Assembly: GCA_963170155.1 (NCBI GenBank)
Contig: CAUJGP010000023.1
Coordinates: 155,304-219,303 of the forward strand
Reading direction: 5' to 3'
DNA: 64,000 nt
From: Bdellovibrionota bacterium
GTDB lineage: Bacteria; Bdellovibrionota; Bdellovibrionia; Bdellovibrionales; Bdellovibrionaceae
Below are positions 61,831 through 64,000 of the stretch, one piece after another. Numbering within the stretch: the stretch's first letter is position 1; each line of letters begins with the position of its first letter. A model generated the notes under the pieces. It searched no databases and was not told the origin of the DNA. It was given only the letters and a program-made list of their open reading frames with translations. The position numbers and the translations under genes were made by a program.

Positions 61831-63261
61831 ATGAGAAGATGGATTTTCAAGCCCCACATTTTTTTGATTCTAGTGATTCTTTTTGAGGTTCTTGTTAGTG
61901 AAGCTAAAGTTGCGGAATCCCAAGATTTGAAAACCAGAACAGAGAAGTTTTTTAAGTCAGCGCTTTTAGACAAAAATCAAATGGGGATTTCAGTTTTTCA
62001 TAAAGGAGCGGAACTGATCGATCTTAATGGGGGTAAAAAATTTATTCCAGCGTCGGTCACCAAACTTTTTACGGCCCTTGCCGTTTTGGAGAACATCCCT
62101 CCGGGTACTAAGTTTACCACTCAACTCATGAGCGTGGCTAAGAAAGAAAAGGATGTATTAAAAGGAGATCTTTATTTGGTGGGTGGCGGTGATTCTGGTT
62201 TTGTTTCTGAAAGCATGTGGTATTTGGTGAATGCGTTTACCAGAGAAAAAATAAAAACGATCGATGGCGATATTATTGTGGATGATAGCCTATTTGATAA
62301 TAAAAGATTTGATGAATCCAGAGAAAACTACCGCGTTGACCGGGCCTATGATGCTCCTGTTGGAGCCATGTCTTTTAATTGGAATTCTGTGAATATTTTT
62401 ATTCGCCCTGGTTCGAAGAGCGGAGATCCCGCTCTTGTTCTAATAGATCCAGAAAATGAGTATATCCAACTTCGTTCAGAGATCAAGACGAGCAAGACAA
62501 CGGATTATTCGGTGGAGCGCCAGCACACTCCCCAGGGCAAGGATCTTATCCGGGTGAAGGGTCGCATTGCAGAAGGAAGTAAAGAGTTGGTTGTTTACAA
62601 GAGCATTACGGATCCAAATTTGTGGTCAGGGTACAATCTCAAACAATTTTTAAAAGAAAAAGGAATTATTTTAAAAGGTAAAATAAAATCAGGAAAAGCT
62701 CCGGTGGGAGCGAAAATTTTGGCGGAATCTCCGAGTCGGCCCATTGAGCACCTGCTGGCTGATATGAATAAATTTTCGAATAACTACGTGGCCGAAATGC
62801 TCACTAAGCAGTTAGGAGTGTTAAAGGGAGTTCCGGGAAGTCTTCCGATGGGATTGGATTTGATTCGAGACAGTGTTCGTGGGGCTGGCGTCACTGACGA
62901 TGAGTTTGCTATTTTTAATCCTTCAGGGTTGACGAGAGAAAATCAAATCACTCCTCAGGCGCTTGTCAAAGTTCTTGAAAAAGTAAGAAAAGATTTTCGC
63001 CTTTACTCTGAGTTTGTTTCAAGTCTTCCTATTGCGGGAATTGATGGGACATTAAAAAATAGAATGAAAAATGGAAAATCCTTTCGGTGGGTACGAGCTA
63101 AAACGGGTTTATTGACGGGCGTGGTAACTTTAGCGGGTTACATTGGACTCGAAGACGGTGAAGTGATGAGCTTCGCATTTGTTTACAATGGCTCCAAAGA
63201 TGGAGGGCAGGTGAGAAATCAATTTGATCGTTTCATTGCGGAGGTATTGTTGACTCCATAA
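61831..63261 (+). CDS. dacB: D-alanyl-D-alanine carboxypeptidase/endopeptidase (PBP4, DacB)
   Basis: The product is about 476 residues with a signal peptide (1-25). The penicillin-binding active site has SVTK (S75, K78), SNN in KFSNNYVAEM and KTG in VRAKTGLLTG. The LVGGGDSGF and NWNSVNIFIRPG segments are typical of PBP4 (peptidase family S13). It trims and opens peptidoglycan cross-links. The ATG at 61831 has AAGGG eight bases upstream; a GTG 33 bases earlier is in frame but makes a poor signal peptide. Confidence 0.94.
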   Translation: MRRWIFKPHIFLILVILFEVLVSEAKVAESQDLKTRTEKFFKSALLDKNQMGISVFHKGAELIDLNGGKKFIPASVTKLFTALAVLENIPPGTKFTTQLMSVAKKEKDVLKGDLYLVGGGDSGFVSESMWYLVNAFTREKIKTIDGDIIVDDSLFDNKRFDESRENYRVDRAYDAPVGAMSFNWNSVNIFIRPGSKSGDPALVLIDPENEYIQLRSEIKTSKTTDYSVERQHTPQGKDLIRVKGRIAEGSKELVVYKSITDPNLWSGYNLKQFLKEKGIILKGKIKSGKAPVGAKILAESPSRPIEHLLADMNKFSNNYVAEMLTKQLGVLKGVPGSLPMGLDLIRDSVRGAGVTDDEFAIFNPSGLTRENQITPQALVKVLEKVRKDFRLYSEFVSSLPIAGIDGTLKNRMKNGKSFRWVRAKTGLLTGVVTLAGYIGLEDGEVMSFAFVYNGSKDGGQVRNQFDRFIAEVLLTP

Positions 63262-63509
63262 GGAAAGCCTGGACGCCATTGTTCGAGGACCCTGTTGTGA
63301 AGATTTTTTACAAGATAGCGTCATTTTCCCAAAGGCGTGGTTCTTCAATTAAAAAGATGAATAAAAATGGAGATTTGTAGTTAGAAGCCGAAGGTGTAAA
63401 TAAAAATTATAATTAAATAAATAAAAGTTGTTATAGAAAAAGCTTGAAGAAACTGCCATGATTAAATTAGCCTTCATAGTGGTTGATTGAAAAAAAACGT
63501 GGGGGGGAC

Positions 63510-64000
63510 ATGGAAGTTCAGTTTTTTTCAAGAACAGTTAAGCAACTTAATTCAGAAATTTTGTCAGAGATGTATCATCTTTTCGAAAAGTATTATGTTG
63601 ATATCTCTTATGAGCAATTTATCGAAGATTTGAATGAGAAAACCCATGTTATGTTCATCAGGAATGAGCATAACGTCCTTGTTGGATTCAGCACTATTTT
63701 TAAGAAAAAGATGCCAGACGTTGGTCGAGGAACATTTCTTTACTCTGGGGATACCGTCATCAGAGAAGATTATTGGGGAACCAAATATTTACAGATGGCT
63801 TTTTTCTATTTCATTTTGCGTGCAAAAATAGCATCACCTTTTGAACCTGTTTATTGGATGCTCATCAGCAAAGGCTACAAGACCTATATGATGATGAAAA
63901 GAAACTTCATTTCGTGCTGGCCTCGAAAAGAAGGTTCAACGCCATCTCGGTTTAAAGGAGTTCAAGATCGTTTTTATAGAGAGAAATTTGGGACTGCTTA
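63510..64000 (+). CDS. Partial gene at right edge, GNAT-like fold possible
   Basis: The frame starts at ATG 63510 after a GGGGGGG run and stays open for 163 codons to the window edge. The visible part begins MEVQFFSRTVKQLNSEI and contains THVMFIRNEHNVLVGFSTIF and TFLYSGDTVIREDYWGTKYL, the pattern of a GNAT-type acetyltransferase (beta strand, then a glycine-containing cofactor loop). The assignment is loose. The C terminus is cut off by the window. Confidence 0.7.
   Translation, partial: MEVQFFSRTVKQLNSEILSEMYHLFEKYYVDISYEQFIEDLNEKTHVMFIRNEHNVLVGFSTIFKKKMPDVGRGTFLYSGDTVIREDYWGTKYLQMAFFYFILRAKIASPFEPVYWMLISKGYKTYMMMKRNFISCWPRKEGSTPSRFKGVQDRFYREKFGTA

Noticed and set aside
1..64000. tRNA, rRNA, CRISPR arrays, insertion sequences, prophage genes, attachment sites
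   Set aside because: Looked for by eye on both strands; no cloverleaf 3' arms, spaced direct repeats, transposase or integrase frames were seen.

Overview
This window is a stretch of chromosome from a Gram-negative, flagellated bacterium that carries type IV pilus genes. I place it in the Bdellovibrionota, probably near Pseudobdellovibrionaceae. This rests on AT-rich sequence (roughly 40% GC by eye), many secreted lipoproteins (one with the FQNC-type lipobox frequent in Bdellovibrio), T4P genes with PilS/PilR, MotAB, a CHASE2 kinase, many sigma-54 type regulators, and RCC1 and zinc-metalloprotease lipoproteins. The assignment is by gene content only. I saw no rRNA, tRNA, insertion sequence, prophage or CRISPR array, so this looks like ordinary vertically inherited chromosome.

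Layout. 0-9.7 kb: two envelope proteins (one an HEXXH metalloprotease lipoprotein), rlmN plus a PfkB kinase, two small envelope genes on the minus strand, then a Yip1-like membrane protein coupled to murD. 9.9-16.7 kb: hpf, a cyclic-nucleotide-binding protein with a zinc ribbon, a free-standing Cache-domain lipoprotein facing a methyl-accepting chemotaxis protein, and a TadG-like protein. 17-22 kb: a secreted protein, nagZ, an unlisted 43-residue basic protein, and a barrel protein with an FQNC lipoprotein. 22-26 kb: galU, an unknown membrane-anchored gene and priA. 27-32 kb: a tightly overlapping minus-strand operon for pantothenate and coenzyme A (DUF2520 protein, panB, panC, coaBC, coaX, panD).

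32-46 kb: a 1379-residue RCC1-repeat lipoprotein, unknown envelope proteins, a YhcC radical SAM protein, an MnmC-like methyltransferase, and a CHASE2 kinase / NtrC-type regulator / MFS transporter operon. 46-55 kb: ribF, a degenerate shikimate-dehydrogenase-like gene, then pilB, a degenerate pilT-like gene, pilC, pilS and pilR. 55-64 kb: bacteriohemerythrin, a small membrane protein, a DMT transporter, dsbD, motA-motB, an exonuclease-WYL fusion, dacB, and a gene running off the right edge.

Three sites match the flagellar sigma-28 form TAAA-N15-GCCGATAA. They lie before motA, before the chemoreceptor and directly at the start of the RCC1 lipoprotein, which suggests the surface lipoprotein may belong to the motility regulon. 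The best leads to something new are: (i) the DUF2520 gene as the missing ketopantoate reductase of the CoA operon; (ii) a T4P operon carrying two proteins that look like enzymes but have lost catalytic residues; (iii) a lipoprotein sensor domain beside a chemoreceptor that lacks it; (iv) the exonuclease-WYL fusion.
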